The translations under genes and the position numbers were made by a program. A DNA stretch of 64,000 nucleotides from Ricordea florida (taxonomy: Eukaryota; Cnidaria; Anthozoa; Corallimorpharia; Ricordeidae): the NCBI GenBank assembly GCA_949710005.1, contig OX453274.1:12358668-12422667 (forward strand), in the 5' to 3' direction. Positions 29,001 to 43,100 of the stretch are shown in pieces. Position 1 is the stretch's first letter; each line of letters opens with the position of its first letter. Under the pieces are notes generated by a model. It was not told the DNA's origin. It was given only the letters and a program-made list of their open reading frames with translations, and searched no databases.

Positions 29001-32000
29001 CAAACGTGAAAGGCGAACGATCCTTTTAGCTTCCCCTCTCCTGGAACTTTAAGCAACGATAATCCAGTTTTTATTGTGCAATAAAATAGCTCTGTATTTT
29101 TACCTGTTTCTTTTTTCTGATGAGTATTGTCGAGTCCTGAAAAATTAACAAAGTTAAAATGGAAAACCCACCAAATTATTATTTATACAACTGAGATGCA
29201 TCAAAGTCATATTTCCTGGACTGTTAACTTAAAACAGACAATTACAAATTAATCATCAATCGAGCATTGATCTCTGCATCGTTTCAGACCGCTGTATTTT
29301 AAAATACATGACTGAATTTTTTGTGTAAGTAATTTATTGATTAGAATGCACCCTTCATTGTTAATTGATGGTGCATGTTAAAAATGTGTTTCCTTTGTAG
29401 CGTCATATAAGCACTATATGAAGAATAATCATTGGATTTATTTTACGAATGGTAAACGCACTGAGCACTTTATTAAGATGAGAGTTTCTTAAACACGTCT
29501 CACTCACAAAGCACGTACCACCTATTACTTTAATCCTTTTAATATTTCCTTCTTCCCTTAATCCTTCACCAAATATGTTTGTTGCAGTCACTACAATATC
29601 GTATTCATTGCCTTCCTTCAGCTGAATCGTGTATTCACGAACTGAAGGATCGTTGATGATAGCAACTTCTTCCCAGTCTCCTGCTGTACCGTCTTCATTC
29701 ACGGTTCTTTTGTAAACAGTGTATTGCGTTATCTCTGCTCCATTGTTTGGTGGTTCGTTCCATTTTAAGATTAATTCATTGCCCTTCACCTTACTGGGTA
29801 CGTCAATCAGTTCCGCTGCTTCAGGAACACCTGCATGAGGAAAATAAATGGCGTGTATTAGGACCAAAAATATGTTTCTACCACCCATGTAATCGCGTTT
29901 AAGATTGTGCGGCTTGAATAAAGCCTTGAGCTTGCTTTCTTTCCTTTCCAGCTTTTTTACCTAGGAATAATTCTACTTGATTGAAGACCCTAAACATAAT
30001 TTTCTGCAAGCTCAAGTTTTGCTACTCTGCGTGAAAAGCTGTTTGCCTTCGCTGCACAATTACTTGGAAATAGATGGCATTGTGCTTCCGATAAGAGAAA
30101 AATTGATTAGTTTTTAAATGGTATATCTCCCAATGATTTTGACACTGATGTTATGTTTTGAGTCCATGTTTGTCAAAGTGTCCAACAATGTATTTCCTTG
30201 TCCAACCATTTCGTTCAACTTCTTTTTGTCCGTGTATGTTTTATTCGATAGTCACGTGTCACGAACGTTTTTCTTTCCTCTTATATATACTTATATATAC
30301 ACTGTAAACAGCATAAGCTCTCTAGATGATCTCTTTTTGCTCTTAGAGCAAATGTTGCCAAAAATTAATGTTCAAATTAAAAAAAAATGATAATTCTGCT
30401 TTGCAGCGGAATTCATATTACATTAAAAGAGTTTAATGAATCTTCAATTTTCAACTTCCAACTTAACGTGAAAACCTTTTGTCGCATGAATGACGTAGCA
30501 GTGAGTACGACATTGTACGTTTCATTACATATCCATGCGGCATTCATCATGTGCAATGTTTTTACACAGAAAAGTAACGCACGCCCTTTCAATAACTTGT
30601 ACGAAAACTGGTGATGATGAACAAACGCAACTCGTTGTTGTCTAAGCCGGTAACGAGGAAAAGGGATCGACACGAGAAATCCCGCAGTTACAAAATGACA
30701 CAATGCTTCAAACCACCGACATACAGAGCGGTTAACTACTGTTGTAGCTGACGCCTTGTTAAACTGCTGAATACTTGGCTTACTGTGAGTCTACAGTAAC
30801 AGAGGTACATGTACGTAAATGGTATCGAGAAGATGAAGTAAGTGCATGCAAGATTGATGAAAAGCGATTAACAGCTTGTCAACTTAATAAGAAGCGAGTT
30901 CTCTGATAAAACTCAGCCATCAATATGAAGGCAATCAACATGCAAAACTATGGACTAATTGTACTTTATATCCTCACCTTCATATTGTGTGGGAACTGTC
31001 TCACTTTCAGCAGGTCCCTCAAACACAAAATTCCTGGCAAACACTTTCACAATGTATAGAGTATCCTTAGCCAGACCTCCAATGGACAGACTTGTTTTAC
31101 TGGGGTCTGTAATATTTTCATTCTTTGTCTCAGTCAGTATCACCACTCGGTATGCTGTGATAGGACTCCCTCCATCATCAGTTGGTTTACTCCATTCCAC
31201 TGTAAGTGACAAGTCTTGTATGTCTGCATCTGATGAAGTAATATATGGTGCACCTGGTTCCTCTATATATAGCAACCAAGAAATAAGGCGGAGATTACGA
31301 TAAATCTGAATAATTATACTTGGGAAATCTAAAATTCCAGCTCTAGTGTTCGATATGGAGTGTGAGAGTTACAAGAACAAAAACAACTAGGAGTCAAAAC
31401 AAACTGTACTAAAATATTTGGAGATTTTGATACCTCGGGTAGACGATGGTTAGTTGTTGATCGATAGCGCCAAACAGTAGACCTTATAATGTCACAGGGA
31501 GCCTTAGGCTCGAATTTAGCTGTGGTGTTATCAGTGTGCTGCGGGTCTCCCTCTATCAACAGCTTGGAGTGTTTTGATGGCATTTTTGCTAGCTTGGTTC
31601 CACATGAATTCGAAAATTTTTAATTCTCTGAAAGCTGGTTGTCGGTTTCATTTCATTAAATCAGTCATAATCACATCTATTCCATCGCATAGCCTTGCTT
31701 CATATGTAAAAGGTTAGGGCGTTTGTGAAAATCTAAATTGCATTTAACCAAGAATCCTTTCTTCGCTTGGAAAGTGTTCACAGCTCGTCCAAGAGTCACA
31801 CAGAATCACCCCCACGTACTTTTTATGGTAAACAGAAACTCCAAACGATCAAACCCAGGTATTAACTTAGAAAGTCGTGATCATCGAACTGAAGTACTTT
31901 CAAACAAAACGACGTTTCGTCCCGTGTATGTGTGACAACTCAAGTCTTAAATTCATTGTTTCGTGTCGCACGTTCTCATATCCAACACTTTCTCTTGTCA

Positions 32001-34139
32001 CCTTAGAATCGGGTGAAATAAAAGCCGTAAACTTCACAGTCATAAGTCACATGCCAACAAAGCCAGTCGCTTTAAGTTGTGTTAAATTTTCCACTATTTG
32101 CTTGCACTCCTCAAGTATTAAATTCATCCTTGCATCAAGTCTAACTCAGCTGTTAGAACCCTAGAAGCTAAATAAAAGACTAGAAAAGAACACTTTGCAC
32201 TTTTGTTTCCAGAAAATGACTATGGTTACTTCTTGAAAAGTAGACTGAATTCTCCGAAAATACCCATAACGTTGAGGTCCATAAATGCTAAATGGGACAA
32301 AACAAAAACAAAAGACATAAAATCGATTTGTGTTAGCATTTTGTTAGTGTTCATCGGTGTTGGCACCAAGGCAAGTTCAATGGAGACGGATATGGATAAA
32401 GCTTAGTTAGGAAGTATAAGCCCCAAATGGTTGGGTATTGAAAGAGGTTTTGTTCAGCGCTCTGACTCAAGAATGGGCTTGAAAATCACGAGGTCGATAA
32501 CCGGCCATCTCAACATTACGCATGATCAATGGGGCTTTCACTATAACCTAGTAAACAGACGTCCGTGACAGGATTAGCAGTGCCAGGCACATGTTAATAA
32601 TATATCTTACGTCGGAAGTTTGGGAAACAGGACGTTACGTAGCAACACGTTTTCACTACTAAATCCTCACTAATAGCCTCAAGGTGTAACGCTGACGCAC
32701 TCCACTTTATGGTCTAGACGTTGACTTAACATTTAGAAATACAAAACCTACTTATCTGCTGAACAGTGACTGTAACAGTATCAGCAGGAGAGAGGCCATT
32801 AGAAACCATGCATTTGTAGTCTCCAAAATCTTTATTTCCCACCATGTTCACATCCACTGTGTTTTCTTTAGCTGTGACTCTCTGTTGTTCATTTCCATCA
32901 GGTTTGAGCCAGGTGACTGTTGGTGTAGGAATGCCATCTGATACACACTTTAACTTCACTGTTTGACCAATCCATGACTTGATATTGGTAGGAGAATAAC
33001 TTATTACTGTGGCTGGGTCTGTCAAATCAATAAGATAACAAATTGATAAAAGATACTATGACCAAAACAAGTTCAAACAGTTAAAATTACGAGACAAGGT
33101 GAAAATTCTGAGTTTCCAATGGTAATCAACTAGAAAAACTGATCAGCGTGGGAAACGCTATGGGCTCCATTGAATAGCCCTAAGGACTACATTTCTTACA
33201 TGTGCAATGTCCTGGTGACATGCTGAATATAACTCTAACTCATCGAGTTAAGAAGAGATAGTAAAGATCGGTAACCACAAACAAAAGGAGTGAATTCTAC
33301 GCTTTGCTCACAAGACTTATTTCTAGATATACAAAGCTACTTTCTTGCTTTAAATGTGACTAACAACATTGCGTACGTGATATCTTTGGAACACGAATTT
33401 CAGAGCAGATTGCGGAAGGTAAGTAAAAGACATTCCGGTAAAATTAAGATGATTGTAGATCAAGCCATTGCATTTTCTTTTTTCCTTTTTTTTTTGGATG
33501 GGGAGGGGGGGGGGGTTAGGCTGGCTCGGACATTCATAGTATATTATTGGTCCCAGGCCCTAACGGTGGGGCAGAGAAACTCGTGGTGGTCATCGTGTTG
33601 GGGATGTTCGCCAAGTTCCAGTTAGTTTTACTTTTATCCGCCTTCATCGGCGTAGCATGAAATTAGTTTTTGTTACTTTTATGCACATGGTTTCTTTATT
33701 AAATTTGCAAGCGGAATTTCTACCCGGAATGGCTCTTACGTGTTCGTAAGTACATTTATTACACGAAACATGATAATTTTTTTCAATAAAGCTGCTTTGT
33801 AGAAATCTATACGCCTTAGTTTCACACGTGAAAAGAGCGTATACAGCAGATCAGAGGGCGTACAGCTGTTTCACGTGTGAAAGTATAATAAATCAACGAT
33901 TGTGCAAGGCCTTTCTGAGCCAACCAGAGTCGTGCATCGTTACATTCGAATTGCTTTTCAGATTTGGCGGCACTTTTAGCGGCGCGCCTCCTCTAGATTT
34001 TTCTTTCGAAAATGTCGAAGTCGGAGGAAAGCTCTAGGTTTGTGTCGGCTGGTTGCTCCGTAGACGAGTTTGTACAACATCAAGAAAACAAAAATACATT
34101 AAGCAAAACTTAGAGAGATGTCTCGTTGCTCTAAAACTC

Positions 34140-34177
<38 letters not shown>

Positions 34178-37100
34178 CTGATGCAAAAGATCTCGACCTT
34201 TTAATTGCCAATTTTCCGCTTCAAGTTCGAAAGAAAAACGTACAGCAATATGAACTCACATCGCTCAGGTATTTTGTTTCAAGCTTTGATCGTTATTTAA
34301 GAAAGAAAGAGAATTCTTCAACCATTGTGAAAGGAAATGAATTCAAAACTTTATTTCCGTGATGTAGTGCGATATTTTCCATTGCTATTAAATTTGGATT
34401 TGCTTCTATTGTTAGTGAGTTCTTGCTCAGTTCTTATTTACGTTCAGAAAACTATTACACTGAGAATTCTCCTGTTATGTGTAAACAACTCACGTCATAG
34501 AAAGTACTTTGTACGGGGTTGTATTCATTCGTTGTTTGTATCAAAAGCCCTCACTCGCTCGTACCTCCCTCGTTCAGGTATTTGACACAAACAACTCGTG
34601 ATCATGAATACAGCCCCGTAAGTCGCACTTTCTATGACGTAAACTATATATACTGCCAGGAAATAAGCTCAGTTCACCTTTCCGTTTACTCTTACTGTAT
34701 CAGTTCCCTGTATTTATTACAGAAACCGTCGTCGTTGTCGTCGTTCGTAATTGTGGTTTGACGATTTGCACGTGATTAGGAAGAAATAAATTCGTCACGC
34801 GTATAAACATGCAAGAGTTTGATCCGTTGGCATCTACAATGATTAACCAAACATATTCCTTTTCATCAATGTTATAACATCGAACACAACACAATCATCC
34901 TTAGTCCTTCGCGGATTATAGCAGGAACAACAGATAAACGGATACTTGTCCCGCAAAAAAGTGGGGAGGGACAGAAAAAACTGCGATTAAGTCAGGTTAT
35001 GGAGCCCCAATTTAAGGGCTACTATCAGCCTATGGCTGCGTTAACAATTCGTGCTCGAGTGCGATTCTTGATGGGCATTTAGGTGTATGCACCTTTTTTC
35101 AAGTACCCACGCCAGAATTCGGGCACGGTGCCCGTGTTCAAGTATAAGGTGTCAATCATTTAATCCGGCACTGAAGTGGGCACTGAATCCTTGTGTGCAC
35201 ACATTTCCGTTATTTCCTTGGCACTTTAACCACAAACCACTGCTTTGTGTACCCACATTCCTTGCTATGCTCAAGGGTGGTCCAGATATCAAAATAGCGT
35301 CCGACGGAGCAAAATGGAGTAAGGATGAAAGAAACGCTCTTTCGATGCCTACAACGACGCGAAAATATCAGCAGACCCAATGACAACAAATAGAGAGCTT
35401 TATAGTTCAATCAAGAGCCTCCTTGGACAAAACAATGACGTTCAACGTACCACAAAGCAGATCGAAACAAAAGTGAGTAAATTGAAGTCATGTTACTGCA
35501 AGTTGAACAGTATTACTATTTTTTTCTTACCACGCCCTCTACCCGGGACTGCTAGTACTATGACCAGTGTGTGCATTGACGACATGGCGATACCTCGAAG
35601 GTCCCGAAGTGCAATGGACCCAACCCAATACACCCCGCAGGAGGAAATGATCAAGCTACAACATTATCGGCCAAAAACCCCCTTAGATGACTAGCTAGGA
35701 TGTAGCCGACCCAAAAGGGACGATTACGAGGGGTAGGTGCGATGTTCGTGTCACCATCCCGCGTATGCAAGTTGAAAGTTGAAAGACCGTACGAACGTCT
35801 CTGCAGCTGAGCGCCCCTATGACTCAAAATCTCTAACAGTTGTGGTAAAGGTCGCTTTTCAACACTAGGATAATCTTGACTGCAATTTGGGTAAGTTGAT
35901 TTGTGTCATTGCAAAAATAATTATGCGTGTATGGTTATCAAACTAGATAAGGTGGACGTGTGACGCATTTGGGTAATCAGACGCTTTCACATCACTTTCG
36001 TTTACTGTTTAGCTCTGGGGCAGGCGGACGAATTGAGAATTTACTAAGATCAAACTATCGATAAATAAATAAAAGATTAATATCCTTAAAATCAATAGAT
36101 ACACTGTTTCAGTCCTTCGCTGTGGGGTAAATAAATGCTTGTTTGCCCCAGTTAGTGCGTGGAGGGGGCAAACGAAGATTATTGGAACGTCTAGCATTAT
36201 AAGAATGGAACGCTTGATTTCTGATAAAACTAAAGTTAAATTCAGTTTCCCCAAGTAGACATTTCTGTATTGATAAGCAGCGATGAAAAAATATTCTTGT
36301 GGAAAGTGGCTTGACATCTAAAATCTGACGTGCTTTGGCTTATGAACTTTGTGGTGGGTATTCCAACAAGGCTTAAACAACTTTATCTTGTAGGATCTGT
36401 AATCCTGACATAAATGTTTCATTGCTTTTGTCTCCCAATATAATGTCTCCATAACCAAAAGAGGGAGGATAAGGTATCGTACAAGGTAACTCTGGCCTGT
36501 AATGGCAAGAAGTTCCTGGGTCTCTTAAGTAGGCCAATCCTCTGGTTAATCTTTATGCTCATAGCATCCACATGACTAGCCAAGGACATAGATTGGTTAA
36601 TACACCTCGGTATTTGAATGATTGTGTTCTGTCAATTCTTGTTCATATTGCTTGATGCGAAATATCTTGGACAGGATTCAGTTTCTGCGGGCTTTTAAAG
36701 TTAAATAAGATATATTTCAAGGTAGTAAGAGTAAGAAGATTTCTAAAGAACCATTCTAACACTGTTCCTAAATCAGCATTGACATGATGTTTAAGGTCAC
36801 TGAGATTATTTGATAAGTAATAGATTGCAGTATCGTCGGCATACAGAATAATGTCCCTTGCTAGGTACAATCTGGAAGATCATTTATATAAATTAAAAAA
36901 AAGTAACGGTCCCAATATACTGCCTTAGGGTACTCAAACGAACATCTTAGTAGCTGAAGAATGAGTATCTCCAACCGATGTGATTTGAGATCTATTTGTA
37001 AGATAACTGAGCACCTACCCTTCCCCAAACCTAACATTAACACTAACATTTTTAAAAATAACTTGTTGGGTTAGGGGAGGGGCAGCTGCACAGTTGTCCG

Positions 37101-40100
37101 GATACTGGCATTGATCCCACCATTGCACACACCAAAAGAAAACTAATACGCAGGTCTTATAACCTGAAAGATGTGCATCTCTGAACTGCAAGAAATTCTA
37201 CATCCACCGTCTTATGAAGAAAATACCAAGTCCATTCTCTGGCCTTTACCTCCCTACACCTTAACAATTCATTTTCAAAGTTTACCACGCAGTGAGGGTC
37301 ATAACCACACTGATTCAGTCACATGCCGGCAGTAAATCTGAAGAACATTTAATAATATATAGATTTAGCCAAGCCTAAAAGCGGGGCTCCCGTTAGTACT
37401 TTCATTTCACTTTAAACTGTAAAAGCATTCTAAAATATTGCGAAGGAATTCGCCAACGTTTTTAACTATAGTTAAGTGTCGAGGTCGGTTAACTTGCTAT
37501 GATTTTTTGTCTAAACTTTCGTCTGCGATAAGTACAGTCTTTCTACCTACAAAGTCATGGAGTATATTCTACAAAAATCCCAAATTATCAATGTACTGTA
37601 TTCTATTCCTGATGAAATCAGTTAACCATTCTATTTGCGTAAATGAATTTAAAAGATTTGTACACGCTACTGGGAAATGCAGGACACAACTCTTGTCATT
37701 TTCGTGTTAAAACGAACACCTCGGTAAAATAAATGTTTACTCCAAGCAGGGTGCAAAGAAAATTAATTTTACAGATTGCCCTTCGGGCAAGCTGTAACCA
37801 ACATCTACCAGCCCGAAAAACATTTTTCACGAGAATGAAAAAATAATTATTAATTATTCTTTTCTTAATTACATTGTAACTTTAAAAAATTACTGCCTTC
37901 ATTTATTCACTACAATCAGCTGTAGTTACTTAACAAAAGAAATAAATAACCGTAAAAGTGTGAACTATAAGTAGACCTGGTCCAACGCAACACGTGAATG
38001 ACTAACATACATTTGAGACATTTTACAATTTAGAAGAACATTTTTTACGAAAACAACGGCGTTGAAACCAAAGTTCTCAATCGACACACTAAATGACAAC
38101 GTCGACAACGCGAAAAGCTGCCAAGAGAAAATTCCCGCGGGAGTATTTTTTAGCCGTCGACAGGGGAGATGTTTATATGATTAAAGGACATAAAAATTTG
38201 AAATCTTTCATCAGTTTGCTTCTCATTCAAAAGTAGTGCATTCGGAAGATCATTTTTCTGAAGAAGGTTTGTTTAGAAGTCGGTTTTCCAAGTCAAGTGT
38301 CAAGTTTAAGGGAAAGTGGAAAGTGCGAGTGCTGAGTCACGCATCAGTAAGCAAATATTATGCAGACAAAACTTATGCAAATTTGTGGTCCATAGCACAG
38401 AGTCTTTCCACTTCTCGGCTTTCTTCGCTACAATTTTGTCTGTTTTCCACAACACGGAGTCTTTCCGCTTCTCGGCTTTCTTCGCTACAATTTTGTCTGT
38501 TTTCCACAGCACGGAGCCTTTCTGCTTCTCGGCTTTCTTCGCTACAATTTTGCCTGTTTTCCACAGCACGGAGTCTTTCTGCTTCTCGGCTTTCTTCGCT
38601 AAAATTTTGTCTGTTTTCCACAGAACGAAGTCTTTCCGCTTCTCGGCATTCTTCGCTACACTTTAGTCTGTTTTCCACAGTACGGAATCCTTCCGCTTCT
38701 CGGCGTTCTTCGTTAACATTTTGTCTATTTTCTCGAGCCCGGACTCTTTCTGCTTGTCGGCGTTCTTCGCTATAATTTCGTCTCCTTTCTCTTTCCCGAT
38801 CGCGCCTTCTTTGGCGATCTACTTCGCTCATTCTTCCTCAGTTAATTCTTGCTCTCTTTCCCGTTTCTCTTCACCTGTCACCTCGCATATTGAAGCTATT
38901 AGCTGATGATCTATCTCCCATACTCACCTTTATTTTCCAACAGAGTTATGACTCTGGCAATCTACCTGATGAATGGTTAAAAGCCCTGATTACACCAGTA
39001 TACAAGAAGGGAGGCAAGCAAGATCCAAAGAACTACAGACCCATTTCTTTGACGTGTATATGCTGCAAGATCATGGAGCACATAGTACTTAGCCACATTC
39101 ATGAGCACATGTCCACAAATAACATTCTTTGTAAACATCAACATGGCTTTAGATCAAGACTGTCCTGTGAAACACAACTGGTGTCAGCCATTCATGAATG
39201 GGCTTCTATTCTTAACATCAAGGGACAAGCTGATGTTATCCAATTAGATTTCAGTAAGGCTTTTGATAAAGTTTCTCACCCCAAACTCTTACATAAGCTA
39301 AGTTATTATGGTATCCATGGACAAACCTTACTATGGATCAAAGGTTTCTTATCCAATCGTTCTCAAAGTGTTAGCGTAAATGGCGTGCACTCCACCCCAT
39401 GCAAGGTTACCTCAGGTGTCCCACAAGGCTCCGTCTTAGGACCTACGCTGTTCCTAATATATATCAATGACATCGTGGGTGACATCAAGTCCAATATCAG
39501 ACTTTTTGCGGACGACACTATCATGTATCGTCAGGTTGCATCGCCTGCAGATCACCTTAAGCTTCAACAAGACCTGGAAAGATTGACTTCATGGGCCGGT
39601 CTTTGGCAGATGGAGTTTAACGTCAAGAAATGCTACCACATAACCCTTACCAATAAACGGGCCCCTGTCGTGCTACCATATTATATGCATGGTCAGGTCT
39701 TGGAACACGTAACTTGCTATGATTATCTGGGTATCAGACTGACGGGCAAATTAAATTGGAAAGAACACTGTGACAAAATTTCAAACAAGGCCAACAAATC
39801 TCTTGGCCCAGTTAAACGCACACTCAAACCATGTACTCCAGAAGTCAAAGAAAGATCTTACAAGACACTTATCCGGCCTTTACTTGAGTATGCAAGTGCT
39901 GCCTGGAATCCACACACAAATAGGGATACTGAAACCATTGAAAAAGTCCAACGGCGAGCTGCAGGTTTTGTCGTCCACGATTATGGAAGATCTACGAACT
40001 CTCAAGATCTCGTAAATAAACTTGGTTGGGACTCTTTGGAATCCAGACGTCTCTTGGCCCAAGCGACTCTTTTCTACAAAATTAAAAATAAATTGATAGA

Positions 40101-43100
40101 CCTTGAATTCCCAACTTCTATCCAACCAGCTTCCAAATCAAGCATCCAACATGCTATGCTTCAGCCATATTCAAGTGTTTTGGCGTACAGTTATTCTCCT
40201 TTCGTACGTACTGTTCGGGTATGGAACAAGCTGAAAACTGAAACAGTTCAAGCGAATAACATAAGTTTATTTAAGTCACTGGCAATGCGTGACATCCAGA
40301 ATATGAAGACCCCGAACCATCTGAAAAGACTTTGAACTTACATAAATCTATTGTACATTTAATTTTATTCATTTATTAATTATTAATTATTTTACATCTC
40401 CCAGCATTAGCTCTGCTATTTGGGAGTAACATTTCCAGGTTTCCAAGTTTCCAAGAACCCTGTGTTCTGCAAATTATATTTTCTCTGCTATTGTTTGTTG
40501 ACATAGCAATAGAAATTGTTTCGTTTATCCTTTAGTAAAACTTTAACAGTGTAGAGTAGTAATATTGTGTCTCAAAAAGACAATGAACTGAAAATTTCTT
40601 TTTCAGTCGTCAACGCAATTTCCCGCCAAAAATATGCGGGCTACCAGAACAGCTTCCAAATAAAACACGTCACCTCGATGAGTTGACACATGAGCCCACA
40701 ATATAGTCATGTGATGCTGGTCAGTGGCTATCCCGTTTTGACAGCTGTCAATTGACCATATTGTAAATGTCCAATATAAAAGATGTGGATTTGCCAAGAC
40801 AAGCCTGAGATACCCCTCCCTTCCTTTTGATAGTCTCCCCTACCCTACCCGTACAATCTGTGGACGCGTACGTACGTACGGACGGACGTACGGACGTACG
40901 TACGCTCGGTCAGTCACATGACAACCAAAAGAAAAGAGGTTGACCATATTCCATGAGTATGGGGCTCTGCTCCACGCGCGCTTCGCGCGTGGGAGCCCCG
41001 CTATTATATGAAAAGGTCTTTAACGGCAGATGCAATGAGTTCGGCAATTCTATTCTCTCCAGACTTCTAATTTTATTCTTTTACTACCTCCTTGGAGAAA
41101 GAGTTCTCAATCAAAGTATGGTTATGTACATTACAGAAGTATACATCTACCGGTAGCTTATGTCAAAGGGATAACAAATATTGGATGTATGAGACCGCCC
41201 ATGATATGAAGAACAAAAAAAAAGGTCATTCAAAATCGCCGAAAGCGAAGTCTAAGGCTAGCGTGTTAACAACATCTGCGATAAGCGAAATTCTTCTAGG
41301 TGTAACTTCAGAGAGTTTCCGGTAATCTGATTTATTTCCATGTTGCCAAGACATTCGGTATGTGGCGAAGAAGCGAAATGTGAATACTTGCCTCGCTCTA
41401 CAAACGTGCGGCCAGGACATGGGGGACTTTGGACCGCGAAATCAGGTCAACTTAATACTAGTAATATGGTTGGAAGTCGACTGTGGATAACGGACAGCGG
41501 ATTTCACAATAGCCGGATGTTCTGTCGTTGCTGGATGAGGTCTTTGATATCGTTGGAATAGTTAGTATTCATTTGTTTCTGCCTTGATGTTTGTTTAATA
41601 TTTTAGAGCGTACAAGGGGTCGGGGTGTAGGGCCTCACAGCCAGAGAGCGAGAGAGGATTTTAGGCTCGCGCACAGTTGACCCAGTTCGGTGTTTCGTCG
41701 TCAGTTCTCTCGGTTTCAACTTTTTCGAAGCATAAAATGAGCAAACCCCGTGTGTTACCCTAATGGCTTAGCCCCGTTTACTAAGTCAAAAGCCACACAA
41801 GGATCACAAGGGAAATGAAAGAACCCAGGTTAGGAATTTTTTTTTTCCAGTGCGTCCACCAAATAAACCGAAGTTCATTAACACCCTCGAGAAATTGTGT
41901 CGAATGGCAATAATCTTATCACTACTGATACCAATTGTAATAAACTATTCATCTATTTGCTTAACATTACATTTCCACCCATAAAATTATAAGTATTTTA
42001 AAAGTAAGTGATTTAGTTCTTCAATAGCGCACAAGGGTATCAGTAACATGTATAAACAATTTGCAAAGACAAAATTAACAGGGTGCACAGCCTATTCCTA
42101 GAACAAAAGTTTATTTACTTACAGTGAACCACCAGTATGACTTGCTTCTCATCACTTCCAGCAGAGTTGTTAGCTTTACATGTGTACTGTCCACCATCTG
42201 TCCTGTGGATGCTGGTAAACGTCAGTACAGCGTAGTTCTTTCCTGTACTTTCCTCTTGTCCATACCTGATCCAAGTTACATCGGGGTTTGGTGTTCCTGT
42301 TGCCAGGCAACTGATGCTTACTTGGGAACCCTCATTGTGACTGGAAGCTGCTGACAGTGGACTGATCACTGGAGGATCTAAAATCAGGCAAAGATAAAAG
42401 CTAATTTCGGATAACTTGGGTTTTATGTTGTTTAATTGCCGCTCCTAATATTGTATAAGCAGTCAGGGTCTATTTAATGAGGTACCATAGAGTTAATGAT
42501 CCTAAATCATGACATGAATAATCATAATGACTCTAAATACACAAGTAAATCATTTGCTCTTGATGCGTAATGTTTACTTACATTTAACAAACTGAGTTTA
42601 AAGACAATGTTTGATCCAAGTCTGATGAATTAGTATATTGAATCAGGCGAATGAATGAATCCTAACCCGAATATTAGTGTATAACTATGTCATCCATTCA
42701 GTTAGTAAAGAAAGAACGCAACAGAAATATTACACTGGGCTACAGTGTACTTGGCAACCTAAAAAAAAAACATTTACCCTGCTCCAAATATTCTCGCTTA
42801 GACACATTACGACCATAGATGACAAAACTTACCTGTTACAATCAGTGTAACATCACTCCTTTTGCTCACCAATCCTGAACCTGCTTTTGCTGCCAGTAAG
42901 CATCTGTAAACAGTGTTGTCCTGAAAGCTGACGTTTGTAATGACAAGAGAAGCTCTTCCCTCAATGTGAACTCTTCCTTGGTAAGCAGATGGTATATCTG
43001 GATGAGGTACTGGATTAGCTGTACCAATCTTTACTAACATACCACTGAACTGGGACCCAGTGTTTACGCTCCAGAGAAGGCCCTCAAGTTCAGTTTGTTG

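Larger units (their letters stand above)
37360..41008 (+). mobile_element. Helitron/Helentron-like element, long copy, with nested LINE
   Basis: The 5' terminus has TTTAGCCAAGCCTAAAAG and AGCGGGGCTCCCG. The 3' terminus has the CACGCGCGCTTCGCGCGTG hairpin followed by GGAGCCCCGCTA. The GCGGGGCTCCC near the 5' end is the inverse of the 3' terminal bases, an asymmetric inverted-repeat arrangement described for Helentrons. The interior contains a repetitive ORF (38,373-38,831) and a LINE (38,870-40,465). It is a second copy, inverted relative to the one at 21.35-22.84 kb. Confidence 0.6.

Noticed and set aside
30118-30703. Several 75-96 aa frames on both strands
   Set aside because: They are intronic, low-complexity, mutually overlapping and without conserved motifs.
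38236-38775. Plus-strand 179-aa repetitive frame
   Set aside because: It is the mirror image of the 19-residue repeat protein on the minus strand. The minus-strand reading has a charged helical composition, a start codon and transposon-protein character.
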